Source: Oleiphilaceae bacterium
GTDB taxonomy: Bacteria > Pseudomonadota > Gammaproteobacteria > Pseudomonadales > Oleiphilaceae
Length of the DNA: 64,000 nt
Reading direction: 5' to 3'
Assembly: GCA_018334495.1 (NCBI GenBank)
Contig: JAGXLV010000006.1
Coordinates: 1 to 64,000, forward strand
Shown: positions 9,987 to 20,857 of the stretch, piece by piece
Numbering within the stretch: the stretch's first letter is position 1
How the letters are laid out: every line of letters begins with the position of its first letter
Notes under the pieces: model-generated
Databases searched by the model: none
Seen by the model: the letters and a program-made list of their open reading frames with translations, nothing else
Told to the model about the DNA's origin: nothing
Translations under genes and position numbers: made by a program

Positions 9987-10015
9987 ATTATAAACACAAT
10001 CGCCATCAAAATCAG
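9987..10015 (-). promoter_or_regulatory. Candidate promoter for the FmdB-aspS-ruv transcript
   Basis: The minus strand has a perfect TATAAT at 9987-9992. Seventeen bases upstream is only a weak -35 match (CTGATT). It lies in the 120-bp gap between the HIT-like gene and the FmdB-like gene, the most likely place for a new transcript to start in this long minus-strand block. Confidence 0.45.
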
Positions 10016-10047
10016 GGTAACCGTGTCGTGAAGGACGAGTGTCGCGT

Positions 10048-10467
10048 CTAGACGCTTTTTACTGCCGCTAATACCGGCCCCAGAACTTCCAGTCGCTGCG
10101 CCAGAAGGCCTTTCGAGTAGGCTACCGCTGACTGCTTACCCCATACCGGATCCGGCCAGAACGCATCCTCGACAAACCGGACAATGTGATGCAGGTGCAA
10201 CTGAGGCACCCGATTGCCCAGGGCGGCAAGGTTCAGCTTGTCACCGGAGAATCCAGCCATCATGGCCCGCCCCAGGGCCGACGATTCTCTCAGAAGCTGC
10301 CATTGGTCGGCGTCGTTAAGTTCGTACAGTTCACGAATGCCGGCGCGCCTGGGCACCAGCAGCACCCAGGGCCAGGTTGAATCGTTCATCAGACGGATCT
10401 CGCACAAGCTCGATTGCCCCAGGTGGATGGTGTCCGCGGCCAGTCGTTCATGCAGACAAAAACTCAC
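10048..10467 (-). CDS. HIT-superfamily protein with altered histidine triad
   Basis: 139-residue HIT-like protein, the nucleotide-binding fold of Ap4A hydrolases. The core segments WPWVLLVPRRAGIRELYEL and DKLNLAALGNRVPQLHLHHIVRF match the fold. A canonical triad reads His-x-His-x-His; here it reads H-L-H-H-I, so the third His is shifted. The downstream segment DAFWPDPVWG is typical of a proteobacterial subgroup I recall sharing this change. The start is GTG, 3 bp after the ugd stop. Fold is fairly sure; activity is unknown. Confidence 0.8.
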   Translation of the reverse strand: MSFCLHERLAADTIHLGQSSLCEIRLMNDSTWPWVLLVPRRAGIRELYELNDADQWQLLRESSALGRAMMAGFSGDKLNLAALGNRVPQLHLHHIVRFVEDAFWPDPVWGKQSAVAYSKGLLAQRLEVLGPVLAAVKSV

Positions 10468-10470
10468 GGG

Positions 10471-11820
10471 TCAGTGCGCAAGAGATTGAAACTGATTCCG
10501 GCCGCGGCCAATGGCGTAATACGTCAAACCATAGCGGGTCAGCATATCCGGCTCGTACAGGTTGCGGCCGTCAAATATCACCGGCTCGCGGAGCGCGGCC
10601 TTGATGCTGGCAAAATCAGGCGAGCGAAATTCTTTCCACTCTGTGCAGATAACCAGGGCATCGGCGCCCTTCAGCGCCTGCTCTTTGGTGCCGCACAGTT
10701 GCAGGCTTTCCTGATCCGGATAAAGTCGCTGGGTTTCATTCATGGCTTCGGGATCGAATGCCTGAACCCTGGCGCCAGCCTTCCAGAGCAGCTCCATCAG
10801 AGTTCGGGCCGAGGCCTCACGCATATCGTCGGTGTTGGGCTTGAACGCCAGGCCCCAAACCGCGATCGTTTTGCCTTCCAGATCGCCCTGAAAATAATGG
10901 CTGACTTTATCGAAAAGCACGTGTTTTTGCGCGCCGTTGACGGCCTCCACGGCATTCAGGAGACGCGACTCATAGCCACAGTCGCGGGCAGTGCGGGACA
11001 GGGCCGTTACATCCTTGGGGAAACAGGAGCCGCCGTAACCACAACCCGGATAGATGAAGTGATAACCGATACGGGGGTCGGAGCCGATACCGCGGCGCAC
11101 CGATTCAATGTCCGCACCCAACCGCTCGGCCAGGTTAGCAACTTCGTTCATGAAGCTGATCTTGGTGGCCAGCATGGCGTTGGCGGCGTATTTGGTCAGC
11201 TCGGCCGAACGTCGGTCCATATAGATCATGCGGTCATGATTGCGATTAAAAGGGTAATACACTTCCCTTAGCAGTTCCTGCGCGCGCTCGCTCTCTGTAC
11301 CCACCACGATGCGGTCAGGCTTCATGAAGTCATTAACCGCCGCGCCTTCCTTGAGGAATTCTGGGTTGGAGACCACGTCGAATTGCAAATCAAGCCCCCT
11401 GTGATCAAGGGCGGCACGAGTGGCGCTGACCACCTTGTCACCGGTGCCCACGGGCACGGTTGATTTGTCGATAATCACTTTGTAGTCGGTCATGTACTGA
11501 CCAATGGTTTTTGCCACGGCCGTAACGTACTGAAGATCAGCGGAACCGTCTTCGTCCGGCGGCGTACCCACGGCGATGAACTGAAGGATGCCATGTTGCA
11601 CGGCGGCCTCCGCGTCGGTGCTGAATTGCAGACGACCGGCTTCGACATTGTGGGTGACTACGGATTCCAACCCCGGCTCGTAAATGGGTATCTGGCCATT
11701 TTTAAGCCGGTCAATTTTGTTATCGTCAACGTCCATGCACAGAACATCATGTCCAACGTCGGCCAGGCACGCGCCTGTTACCAGGCCCACATACCCTGTC
11801 CCAAAAATGGTTATTTTCAT
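10471..11820 (-). CDS. ugd: UDP-glucose 6-dehydrogenase
   Basis: Oxidises UDP-glucose to UDP-glucuronate, a precursor of surface polysaccharides and lipid A sugars. The N-terminal Rossmann motif is [20 protein letters not shown]. The central domain has the catalytic cysteine loop [14 protein letters not shown], and the C-terminal UDP-binding domain includes [15 protein letters not shown]. At 449 residues it is a normal length. It follows galE by 28 bp, so the pair supplies UDP-sugars from one transcript. Confidence 0.96.
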   Translation of the reverse strand: MKITIFGTGYVGLVTGACLADVGHDVLCMDVDDNKIDRLKNGQIPIYEPGLESVVTHNVEAGRLQFSTDAEAAVQHGILQFIAVGTPPDEDGSADLQYVTAVAKTIGQYMTDYKVIIDKSTVPVGTGDKVVSATRAALDHRGLDLQFDVVSNPEFLKEGAAVNDFMKPDRIVVGTESERAQELLREVYYPFNRNHDRMIYMDRRSAELTKYAANAMLATKISFMNEVANLAERLGADIESVRRGIGSDPRIGYHFIYPGCGYGGSCFPKDVTALSRTARDCGYESRLLNAVEAVNGAQKHVLFDKVSHYFQGDLEGKTIAVWGLAFKPNTDDMREASARTLMELLWKAGARVQAFDPEAMNETQRLYPDQESLQLCGTKEQALKGADALVICTEWKEFRSPDFASIKAALREPVIFDGRNLYEPDMLTRYGLTYYAIGRGRNQFQSLAH

Positions 11821-11848
11821 TCCCTAATCCCCGATATCCAATGTCTTC

Positions 11849-12844
11849 TTATGTATGTTTGCCTGCAAGTCGAGCCTGCCAGGTTTTCTCCCAGGACAGC
11901 GCCGTCCCGACGATGGTGTCCAGATCATCGTAATCCGGCTGCCAGCCAAGCACTTCGGTAATTTTGCGATTATCCGCCATTAATGCCGCCGGATCGCCGG
12001 CACGGCGTTCCATTTCCTTAACCGGAAAATCAACGCCTGAAAGGCGCTTGACCACCTCAATCACTTCACGCACCGTGAAGCCGCGGCCATAGCCGCAATT
12101 CAGCACCTGGGAGCGGCCACCACCGGCCATATAATCCAGTGCCATGACGTGAGCCCTGGCCAGATCTTCGACGTGGATATAGTCCCGGATGCAGGTGCCA
12201 TCGCGAGTGGCATAATCGGTTCCGAATACGCTCATACCCTCGCGCACACCGGTGGCGCATTCAGAGGCAACTTTTATCAGATGGGTCGCCTCCGGGGTTG
12301 CCTGACCCAGCAGGCCTTCCGGATTGGCGCCGGCAACATTGAAGTAACGCAGAATCACGTAGTTCAGCGACGATGCCGCAGCAACGTCCATGATCATGCG
12401 CTCGCTCATCATCTTGGAGGCACCGTACGGATTGATGGGCGCCAGCGGCAGGTCTTCCACCAATACCGTTTCGTCGGGCATGCCGTAAACGGCTGCTGTT
12501 GACGAAAACACCATATAAGGCACCTGATGCCGATTAATGGCGCCGAGCAGATTCAGTGTATTACGGGTGTTGTTGCCGTAATACTTGAGCGGGTCAGCGA
12601 CGGATTCCGGCACCACAATGTTCGCCGCAAAGTGCAACACAGCCTCGAAATGATGGCTTTCAAAGAGCGAATCCAACGCCTCTCGGTCAGCCAGGTCACC
12701 CACGACCAGCTCACCGGAGGTCACAGCCCAGGGATAACCCGTAGATAGGTTGTCAAAAACGACAATGTCATGGCCGGCTGCGCCCAACTGGCGCACCACA
12801 TGACTTCCGATATAACCGGCACCGCCGGTAACGAGCACTTTCAT
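11849..12844 (-). CDS. galE: UDP-glucose 4-epimerase
   Basis: Extended short-chain dehydrogenase that interconverts UDP-glucose and UDP-galactose. The NAD-binding motif GGAGYIGSHVV is at the N-terminus. The catalytic Ser/Thr (FSSTAAVYG) and the Tyr-x-x-x-Lys pair (NPYGASKMM) are present, and the substrate domain includes RDYIHVEDLARAH. The ATG has GAGGATCC upstream and is 9 bp after tadA. Length is 331 residues. It sits next to ugd, outside any gal operon, suggesting a role in surface sugar supply. Confidence 0.95.
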   Translation of the reverse strand: MKVLVTGGAGYIGSHVVRQLGAAGHDIVVFDNLSTGYPWAVTSGELVVGDLADREALDSLFESHHFEAVLHFAANIVVPESVADPLKYYGNNTRNTLNLLGAINRHQVPYMVFSSTAAVYGMPDETVLVEDLPLAPINPYGASKMMSERMIMDVAAASSLNYVILRYFNVAGANPEGLLGQATPEATHLIKVASECATGVREGMSVFGTDYATRDGTCIRDYIHVEDLARAHVMALDYMAGGGRSQVLNCGYGRGFTVREVIEVVKRLSGVDFPVKEMERRAGDPAALMADNRKITEVLGWQPDYDDLDTIVGTALSWEKTWQARLAGKHT

Positions 12845-12853
12845 GGTGGATCC

Positions 12854-13351
12854 TCAGTCGGTCCCTGATGCGGAGATACGCGCCTGCCGAATCTGACGTC
12901 GGCGCTGCGCAAAAAACTGCGATAACAGGTCACTGCAGTTGGGCGCCAGAACGCCTCCCGTAACCTCAACCTGCCAGTTCATGGTGTCTGCTTCAAGAAG
13001 GCGCAATGTGGAGACAATAGCGCCGGCTTTCGGTTCGGTGGCACCGAACACCAACCGGGAAACCCGGCTGTGTATCAGCGCACCGGCACACATAGCGCAG
13101 GGTTCAAGGGTTACGTACAACGTGGCGCCGGAAAGACGATAATTGCCCTCACGCCGGGCAGCGTCCCGCAGGGCGCGAACCTCCGCATGCCCGGTAGGGT
13201 CACAATGACTGATTGGCGCATTATAACCGGCCCCGATTTCACGGCCATCACGCACGACCACCGCGCCCACGGGCACTTCTTGTCGGCGGCCGGCAGCTTC
13301 TGCCAGGGCCAGCGCCCGCTTCATCCAGTGTTCGTCGCCGGGATTATTCAT
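12854..13351 (-). CDS. tadA: tRNA-specific adenosine deaminase TadA
   Basis: Converts adenosine 34 to inosine in tRNA-Arg(ACG). The zinc site is visible as HAEVRAL and EPCAMCAGAL, and the catalytic Glu is in HAE. The N-terminus DEHWMKRALALAEAAGRRQEVPVGAVVV matches the family. At 165 residues it is normal. It lies 174 bp downstream of guaA on the same strand and runs into galE. Confidence 0.96.
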   Translation of the reverse strand: MNNPGDEHWMKRALALAEAAGRRQEVPVGAVVVRDGREIGAGYNAPISHCDPTGHAEVRALRDAARREGNYRLSGATLYVTLEPCAMCAGALIHSRVSRLVFGATEPKAGAIVSTLRLLEADTMNWQVEVTGGVLAPNCSDLLSQFFAQRRRQIRQARISASGTD

Positions 13352-13383
13352 GATTCAAAACCAGGGGTTTGAACGACCTCACT

Positions 13384-13443
13384 CTCGCCCCTGTCGTTCT
13401 CACCCCTGTCGACCTCAACGCCGTCGCGCTCAACCCTGCCACT
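13384..13443. repeat. Degenerate 15-bp tandem repeat, four units
   Basis: Four consecutive 15-bp units begin CTCGCCCCTGTCGTT, CTCACCCCTGTCGAC, CTCAACGCCGTCGCG and CTCAACCCTGCCACT. They fill part of the 174-bp gap between guaA and tadA. A plus-strand reading frame through them gives a five-residue repeat (LAPVV LTPVD LNAVA LNPAT). That frame has no sign of being a real gene, because it continues antisense into guaA. Confidence 0.6.
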
Positions 13444-13525
13444 CACCGGTCACCTCAGTTTACAAGTTTTTGGTCAGACGTCGCAGCCCAAAATTCAGAC
13501 GGCTCAGAAAACTGCAGAATAAGCA

Positions 13526-15103
13526 CTACTCCCACTCAATGGTCGCGGGCGGTTTGGACGAAATGTCATAGGTGACGCGGGACACTCCGGCAATTTCATT
13601 AATGACCCGGTTGGAGACAGTTTCCAGAAGCTCATAAGGCAAGCGAGCCCAACGCGCCGTCATGAAATCTATGGTTTCCACAGCTCTGAGTGCGATCACA
13701 TACTCATAACGACGGGCATCGCCGACCACGCCTACCGACTTGACCGGCAGGAACACGGCGAAAGCCTGGCTGGTCTTGTGATAAAAGTCAGCGCGGTGAA
13801 GCTCTTCAAGGAAAATCGCATCGGCCCGGCGAAGAATATCGGCGTATTTTTTCTTCACCTCCCCCAGTATGCGCACGCCAAGGCCCGGCCCCGGGAATGG
13901 GTGGCGGTAGACCATGTCGTAGGGCAGGCCCAGCTCAAGGCCCACACGGCGCACTTCGTCCTTGAACAGCTCCCGCAGCGGCTCCACCAGTTTCATTTTC
14001 ATGGTTTCCGGCAGTCCGCCAACGTTGTGGTGGGATTTAATGGTGTGTGACTTGCCGTTTTTGGACGCGGCGGATTCAATCACGTCCGGGTAAATCGTGC
14101 CCTGGGCAAGCCAGTTTACGTCCCGGATATTTATGGCTTCCTCGTCAAAGACCTCAATAAAGGTATTGCCGATAATCTTGCGCTTTTGCTCCGGGTCCGA
14201 GACGCCCTCAAGCCGGGACAGAAACAGGTCTTCCGAGGCGCAGCGAATCACCTTCACGCCCATATTGCGGGCGAACATATCCATCACCTGATCACCTTCG
14301 TTCAGGCGTAACAGGCCGTTATCAACGAACACACAGGTCAGTTGATCACCAATGGCTTTATGCAGGAGCGCGGCGGTTACCGAGGAATCAACACCACCGG
14401 ACAAACCCAGCAGTACTTTGTCGCCTCCGACCTGGTCGCGAATCTTCTGTATCGCGTCCTCCACGATTTTTGCCGGTGTCCAGAGCGCTTCGCAGCCACA
14501 GATATTGACCACGAAATGCTCCAACATGCGCTTGCCCTGCAAGGTGTGAGTCACCTCCGGGTGAAACTGGACGGCAAACAGCTTACGGCTCAGATCCTGC
14601 ATCGCGGCGATAGGCGCGGATTCGCTTGAGGCCAGCAGCTCAAAACCTTCCGGCATGCTGACCACCTGGTCGCCGTGACTCATCCACACATCCAGCAGCG
14701 ACTGGCCCTGGGGAGTCAGGTGATCCTTGATATCCGCGAGCAAGGGCCCTTCGGTGCGAACCCTGACCTGAGCATACCCGAACTCATGCTTGTCCGAGCT
14801 TGCGACTCTGCCGCCGAGCTGTTCGGCCATGGTCTGCATGCCGTAACAAATGCCGAGAATCGGAATACCCTTGTCAAAAAGCCCCTCAGGTGCGCGCGGT
14901 CCGCCCAGATTGGTCACCGAATCAGGACCACCCGCCAGAATAATCCCTCGCGGATTAAAGTCCTGCAACGCCTGTTCGCTGATGTCGAAAGGTTTCACCT
15001 CGCAGTAGACGCCGACTTCGCGCACCCGCCGCGCAATCAGTTGAGTGTACTGGGAGCCAAAATCGAGAATCAGGATGCGGTGGTCGTGGATGTTCGTAAC
15101 CAT
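13526..15103 (-). CDS. guaA: GMP synthase (glutamine-hydrolysing)
   Basis: Converts XMP to GMP with glutamine and ATP. The N-terminal class I amidotransferase domain holds the catalytic Cys in GICYGMQ and the His/Glu pair around FHPEVTHT. The ATP pyrophosphatase P-loop is [10 protein letters not shown]. The C-terminal dimerisation domain ends [16 protein letters not shown], the normal family terminus. Length is 525 residues. It follows guaB after 74 bp containing two hairpins. Confidence 0.98.
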   Translation of the reverse strand: MVTNIHDHRILILDFGSQYTQLIARRVREVGVYCEVKPFDISEQALQDFNPRGIILAGGPDSVTNLGGPRAPEGLFDKGIPILGICYGMQTMAEQLGGRVASSDKHEFGYAQVRVRTEGPLLADIKDHLTPQGQSLLDVWMSHGDQVVSMPEGFELLASSESAPIAAMQDLSRKLFAVQFHPEVTHTLQGKRMLEHFVVNICGCEALWTPAKIVEDAIQKIRDQVGGDKVLLGLSGGVDSSVTAALLHKAIGDQLTCVFVDNGLLRLNEGDQVMDMFARNMGVKVIRCASEDLFLSRLEGVSDPEQKRKIIGNTFIEVFDEEAINIRDVNWLAQGTIYPDVIESAASKNGKSHTIKSHHNVGGLPETMKMKLVEPLRELFKDEVRRVGLELGLPYDMVYRHPFPGPGLGVRILGEVKKKYADILRRADAIFLEELHRADFYHKTSQAFAVFLPVKSVGVVGDARRYEYVIALRAVETIDFMTARWARLPYELLETVSNRVINEIAGVSRVTYDISSKPPATIEWE

Positions 15104-15125
15104 GGTTTCCTCAGGTATGAAAAGA

Positions 15126-15152
15126 AAGGGCCCGTTTTCAAAACGGACCCTT
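15126..15152 (-). terminator. Strong hairpin between guaB and guaA
   Basis: A 13-bp stem (AAGGGTCCGTTTT against AAAACGGGCCCTT, one wobble pair) sits just upstream of guaA on the minus strand and is followed by TCTTTTC. This resembles a weak intrinsic terminator or attenuator that could lower guaA relative to guaB. Whether transcription stops here cannot be told from sequence. Confidence 0.5.
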
Positions 15153-15164
15153 CATTTGGGGGCG

Positions 15165-15177
15165 TGATCAGTTCTGA

Positions 15178-15180
<3 letters not shown>
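15165..15180. repeat. 16-bp palindrome overlapping the guaB stop
   Basis: TGATCAG-TT-CTGATCA is a perfect inverted repeat with a 2-base centre; its outer bases include the guaB stop codon. With the hairpin at 15126-15152 it forms a two-hairpin spacer in the guaBA transcript. It could be an RNA processing site, a pause site or chance. Confidence 0.55.
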
Positions 15181-16725
<1,545 letters not shown>

Positions 16726-16751
16726 TCACGAACGAAACCCTTAATCGATTT

Positions 16752-16780
16752 ATTATAAATCTGTAGCGCTTCACAGTAAA
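16752..16780 (-). promoter_or_regulatory. Probable sigma-70 promoter for guaBA
   Basis: On the minus strand TTTACT is followed after exactly 17 bp by a perfect TATAAT. The predicted start would give a leader of about 100 nt before the guaB ATG. It lies in the 215-bp divergent gap between guaB and xseA. No PurR-type operator was recognised by eye. Confidence 0.6.
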
Positions 16781-16856
16781 CCGGGGAACACCCAACCTCA
16801 TGGCATCTGTTTGAATCCCGGTTATTTTTGTCTCAATTTTTTTTGGAAAATTCTTT

Positions 16857-18284
16857 ATGGATTGGCCGCCTGTACCCACCATGACCGCTCAGCCCCGGGC
16901 CTTGAGCGTCAGCGAACTGAACCATCAGGTTCGACATCTGCTTGAGGCCAGCTTCATGCAGGCCTGGGTCGAGGGCGAACTCTCCAGCTTTTCCCGACCC
17001 GCATCGGGGCATTGGTACTTCACACTGAAGGACAAGAAATGTCAGGTCCGATGCGCCATGTTCCGCGGCTTCAACCAACGCATAACCCCGCCAAAGGAAG
17101 GCGACCAGGTGCGCATTCGCGGCAAGGTGAGCCTTTACGAAAATCGCGGTGATTTCCAGATCATCGCCGAGCACCTGGAGCCCGCCGGCCTGGGCGCCTT
17201 GCAGCAAGCCTTCGAGGCTCTGAAGCGCAAACTCCAGCAGGAAGGCTTGTTCGACCCGGCCCGGAAAAAACCGATTCCCGCCCTGCCTCTTCATATCGGC
17301 GTCGTCACTTCGCCCACCGGCGCCGCCATCCACGATATCCTGACCGTGCTGGAGCGACGGTTTCCGGCCATCGCCGTGACGGTTTACCCCACTGTGGTTC
17401 AGGGCCTGTCTGCAGCCGGAGACATCATTGCCGCCATTCAGGCAGCCCAGGCTCACGGCAAGGCCGATGTGCTGATTATAGGTCGCGGCGGCGGCTCCCT
17501 CGAAGACCTCTGGTGTTTCAACGACGAAGCCGTGGCGCGGGCAATTGCAGCCTGCCCTTTGCCGACCGTGAGCGCCGTCGGGCACGAAGTGGACTTCACC
17601 ATCGCAGACTTTGTCGCGGACCTGCGCGCACCCACGCCCTCGGCGGCGGCGGAAAAATTATCACCGGACCAACGGGACTGGCTGCAATTGCTGGCCAACC
17701 AGGAAAAGCGGCTACTGGTGGCATTTCAGGGCGCAAAACGGCGAATGGCAACCCGCCTGGAGCACCTTGCCACACGCCTGCGCGATCCGCGCCGGGAATT
17801 GCTGGAAAAAGCTCAGCGTCTGGATGAACTGGACCTTCGCCTACAAGGGGTCATGAAGGCCCGGCTCACCCGTGATCTGACCCGTGTCGACCATGCCCGG
17901 AGCCGACTTCTGGCGCAGTCACCCGCGCGACAACTGACCCTGAGTCAAAATCAGCTGCAACAGCTATCAACCCGGCTCACCCAGAGTATGCGCCAGGGCC
18001 TGACCAATCGCCGCGAACGCCTGACCTACAATGGCCAAACACTCCATGTAGTCAGCCCGCTGGCCACTTTGGGCCGGGGTTACGCAATCGTGCAGACGAC
18101 CGATATACCCGTGGTGCGAAAGGCGCGGGAACTCAACCCCGGTGACAGCATCACGGCTCGGCTGGGCGAGGGCTCTGTCGACGCCTCCGTGACACGGATT
18201 AACCCCCCGACAACAGACGTTCAGGATGCTTCGAACCCGCGCCTTAGCACATTGTCTAGTAGTTCTCGTAACCAAAGGCCCTAA
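16857..18284 (+). CDS. xseA: Exodeoxyribonuclease VII large subunit
   Basis: Large subunit of the bidirectional single-strand exonuclease ExoVII. It has an N-terminal OB-fold (about residues 10-110, VEGELSSFSRPASGHWYFTLKD) and a catalytic core including VVTSPTGAAIHDIL, GRGGGSLEDLWCFNDE and AVGHEVDFTIADFVADLRAPTPSAAAE. A long coiled-coil stretch follows. GGAAAA supports the ATG at 16857 over a second ATG eight codons in. Length is 475 residues. The small subunit gene xseB is not in this window, which is usual. Confidence 0.97.
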   Translation: MDWPPVPTMTAQPRALSVSELNHQVRHLLEASFMQAWVEGELSSFSRPASGHWYFTLKDKKCQVRCAMFRGFNQRITPPKEGDQVRIRGKVSLYENRGDFQIIAEHLEPAGLGALQQAFEALKRKLQQEGLFDPARKKPIPALPLHIGVVTSPTGAAIHDILTVLERRFPAIAVTVYPTVVQGLSAAGDIIAAIQAAQAHGKADVLIIGRGGGSLEDLWCFNDEAVARAIAACPLPTVSAVGHEVDFTIADFVADLRAPTPSAAAEKLSPDQRDWLQLLANQEKRLLVAFQGAKRRMATRLEHLATRLRDPRRELLEKAQRLDELDLRLQGVMKARLTRDLTRVDHARSRLLAQSPARQLTLSQNQLQQLSTRLTQSMRQGLTNRRERLTYNGQTLHVVSPLATLGRGYAIVQTTDIPVVRKARELNPGDSITARLGEGSVDASVTRINPPTTDVQDASNPRLSTLSSSSRNQRP

Positions 18285-18344
18285 AGTCTCAGATAGGTAT
18301 CGGGAAAACGATGCCAGTCAAGGTCAAGCCCAGGAGGTTGCTAT

Positions 18345-20219
18345 ATGAGTTACAACGCTGAGTTCCGACGCTCCATCGACGACCCCGAATCATTCTGGCG
18401 GGATCGCGCCCAGGACATTGCCTGGATGCAGCCGCCTTCAGTCATCTGGCGAGCAAAATCCAATGGTCACGGTGAGTGGTTCCCGGATGGCGTGCTCAAC
18501 ACCTGCGACGTGGCCCTGGATGCCAATATTCGTGCCGGCCGCGGTGACCAGAAAGCGTTGATCCATGACAGCGCTGTCACCGGCGAAAGCCGTTCTCTGA
18601 CCTACGCAGAACTCACTGAACAGGTGGCCTTGTTTGCCGGAGCCCTCGCCGCCCAGGGGATCAGCAAGGGCGACCGGGTCATTATCTACATGCCGATGAT
18701 CCCGGAAGCGGTAATCGCCATGCTGGCCTGCGCCCGCATAGGTGCCGTCCATTGCGTGGTCTTTGGCGGATTTGCGCCCCACGAGCTGGCGGTGAGAATT
18801 AACGACGCCGAACCCAAGGCTATTGTGACGGCCTCCTGCGGGATCGAAATCCAGCGAGTCATCGCCTACAAGCCCCTGGTGGATCAGGCCATCAACGAAG
18901 CCGACCACAAGCCGGAGCACTGCATCGTATTCCAGCGGCCGCAACTCAGCGCCGACCTGCAGCCGGACCGTGACCTGGACTGGACGGTACTCATGGACAT
19001 CGCTGATCCGGTCGCACCGGTCGCCGTGCAGGCTACGGACCCGCTCTACATCCTTTACACCTCCGGAACCACCGGCAAGCCCAAGGGCGTGGTGCGGGAT
19101 AACGGCGGCCACGCGGTTGCCCTGCGCTACAGCATGTCTCTGGTTTACGATGCCAAGCCCGGAGATGTCTACTGGGCTGCGTCGGATGTCGGTTGGGTCG
19201 TGGGCCACAGCTACATTGTTTACGGCCCCCTGTTCGCCGGTTGCACCACGGTCATGTACGAGGGCAAACCGGTTAAAACCCCGGACGCCGGTGCTTTCTG
19301 GCGAGTCTGCCAGGATCATGGCGTTAACCTTCTGTTCACTGCACCCACGGCTTTCCGGGCGATTCGGAAGGAAGACCCGGAAGCGGATGCCATGGAACAT
19401 TACGACATCAGCTCACTGCGCAGCCTGTTCCTGGCCGGAGAGCGGCTGGACCCGCCGACCTATCATTGGCTGGCCGAAAAAACCGGCCTTCCCGTACTGG
19501 ATCACTGGTGGCAGACGGAAACGGGCTGGGCCATATGCTGTGATCCGATAGGCATAGAGCCCATGCCCGCGAAACCGGGCTCGGCAACCGTGCCCTCTCC
19601 GGGTTACAACGTGGACATCGTCGACCCCAGGGGCAAGCCCGTGCGCACCATGGAGCAGGGCCAGGTGGTCGTGAAGTTGCCATTACCTCCTGGCTGCCTC
19701 ACCACCATATGGGGCGACGATGAACGCTTCGTCAAAACCTACCTGGCTCCGGTTCCGGGTTATTATTTTTCCGGAGATGGCGGCTATGTGGATGAGGATG
19801 GCTATGTTTTCATCATGGGGCGGACCGATGATGTCATCAATGTCGCAGGACACCGCCTCTCAACCGGGGAAATGGAAGAGGTGATCGCCGCTCACCCTGC
19901 CGTGGCGGAGTGTTGTGTTGTCGGAGTGCACGATGACCTCAAGGGCCAGTTGCCGGTGGGACTGGTACTTATCAAGGACGGGGCCACCATCCGGCCGGAT
20001 GAACTGGAAGAGGAATTGGTCGAGATGGTGCGCGAACGCATCGGCGCCATTGCCAGCCTGCGTCAAACAATTGTGGTGGACCGTCTGCCCAAAACCCGCT
20101 CAGGCAAGATATTGCGCCGGGTCATTCGGCAGATTGCTGATCAGGAAGACTATGCCGTGCCGTCAACCATTGATGACCCGGCCATACTTGAGGAAATAAG
20201 CGACCATTTCCGTCGCTGA
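18345..20219 (+). CDS. prpE: Propionyl-CoA synthetase (acetyl-CoA synthetase family)
   Basis: Adenylate-forming ligase that activates propionate to propionyl-CoA. The ATP motif is YILYTSGTTGKPKGVV, the acyl-site region DVYWAASDVGWVVGHSYIVYGPL, and the catalytic Lys near the C-terminus is in PKTRSGKILRRVIRQIA. Residues 1-60 form the ACAS N-terminal domain. The ATG has CAGGAGG eight bases upstream. At 624 residues it fits PrpE (about 630) better than Acs (about 650). No other methylcitrate-cycle gene is nearby, so substrate preference is inferred from sequence type. Confidence 0.85.
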   Translation: MSYNAEFRRSIDDPESFWRDRAQDIAWMQPPSVIWRAKSNGHGEWFPDGVLNTCDVALDANIRAGRGDQKALIHDSAVTGESRSLTYAELTEQVALFAGALAAQGISKGDRVIIYMPMIPEAVIAMLACARIGAVHCVVFGGFAPHELAVRINDAEPKAIVTASCGIEIQRVIAYKPLVDQAINEADHKPEHCIVFQRPQLSADLQPDRDLDWTVLMDIADPVAPVAVQATDPLYILYTSGTTGKPKGVVRDNGGHAVALRYSMSLVYDAKPGDVYWAASDVGWVVGHSYIVYGPLFAGCTTVMYEGKPVKTPDAGAFWRVCQDHGVNLLFTAPTAFRAIRKEDPEADAMEHYDISSLRSLFLAGERLDPPTYHWLAEKTGLPVLDHWWQTETGWAICCDPIGIEPMPAKPGSATVPSPGYNVDIVDPRGKPVRTMEQGQVVVKLPLPPGCLTTIWGDDERFVKTYLAPVPGYYFSGDGGYVDEDGYVFIMGRTDDVINVAGHRLSTGEMEEVIAAHPAVAECCVVGVHDDLKGQLPVGLVLIKDGATIRPDELEEELVEMVRERIGAIASLRQTIVVDRLPKTRSGKILRRVIRQIADQEDYAVPSTIDDPAILEEISDHFRR

Positions 20220-20546
20220 AATCGCTGTCAAAATGCGTTGAGGGCTTACGGGCAGCGGCGAGTCTTCAGGTGTGGTAACAGATGACCGAAAGTGGCAAAA
20301 AATGGCTTGAAAACCGAGATTTACATGCCGAAAAAACCGTTGACGGGGGGGTTACACGGTTTATACTGAAATTGTTGTGAAAAAACAGTGGTATTCGATG
20401 AACAGGTTACACTGGTGTCGTTGAAGTCCTTGTCACACCTTCCTCAGCCTGATTTTTTCCAGCGTACGTTGTTAAGGGTGCCCATCATCCCGACAATTGC
20501 ACGGTCCCGTGAGGGCATAAAATCTCGGAAATACAGGAAAGTTTCA
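20220..20546 (+). other. 327-bp gap: prpE 3' flank and long leader of the cold shock gene
   Basis: No convincing gene lies here. The ORF-track start at 20388 is a longer reading of the cold shock gene through its leader. The gap holds a strong promoter at 20340-20367 and then about 170 nt of untranslated leader. E. coli cspA has a 159-nt leader that refolds with temperature; a similar role here is inference. Confidence 0.7.
20340..20367 (+). promoter_or_regulatory. Strong sigma-70 promoter for the cold shock gene
   Basis: TTGACG, a 16-bp spacer and TATACT. Both boxes are one base from consensus. The spacer contains a run of Gs followed by GTTACACGG. The predicted transcript start is near 20374, giving a leader of roughly 170 nt before the ATG at 20547. 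Confidence 0.65.
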
Positions 20547-20756
20547 ATGTCTGATACCAAAACTGGCCACGTAAAGTGGTTCAACGAGTCCAAAGGCTTT
20601 GGCTTTATCGCCCAGGATAACGGCAGTGACGTTTTCGTTCATTACAGCGCAATCAACGCAAGCGGTTTTCGTACTCTGACCGAAGGTCAAAAGGTGGAGT
20701 TTACGGTAACCCAGGGCCCGAAAGGACCACAGGCGGAGAATGTCACCCCGGTCTGA
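20547..20756 (+). CDS. CspA-family cold shock protein
   Basis: Single cold-shock domain, an RNA chaperone that melts secondary structure. Both RNA-binding motifs are present: KGFGFIAQ (RNP1) and DVFVHYSAI (RNP2). The start [18 protein letters not shown] follows CAGGAAAG, giving 69 residues; the 122-residue ORF in the track includes leader sequence. A strong terminator follows. The window has a second, CspD-like copy at 47.3 kb that is longer. Which E. coli Csp this one equals cannot be decided. Confidence 0.95.
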   Translation: MSDTKTGHVKWFNESKGFGFIAQDNGSDVFVHYSAINASGFRTLTEGQKVEFTVTQGPKGPQAENVTPV

Positions 20757-20801
20757 GGTGGCATTTTTCGTCCATTGCCCCTCACGGGCATTGGATTACA
20801 G

Positions 20802-20829
20802 AAAACCGGCATCCGTGCCGGTTTTTTTT
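20802..20829 (+). terminator. Intrinsic terminator after the cold shock gene
   Basis: AAAACCGGCA-TCCG-TGCCGGTTTTTTTT is a clean stem with a four-base loop and a run of eight Ts, 45 bp after the stop codon. Read on the minus strand it also ends in a T-run, so it probably serves the convergent leuA too, whose stop is at 20858. Confidence 0.9.
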
Positions 20830-20857
20830 GTCACTAAGGTCCCAGGCTGCCGGTAAA

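Noticed and set aside
13369-13575. 68-aa plus-strand ORF with five-residue repeats
   Set aside because: It has no ribosome site and continues antisense into guaA; the repeat is listed as DNA only.
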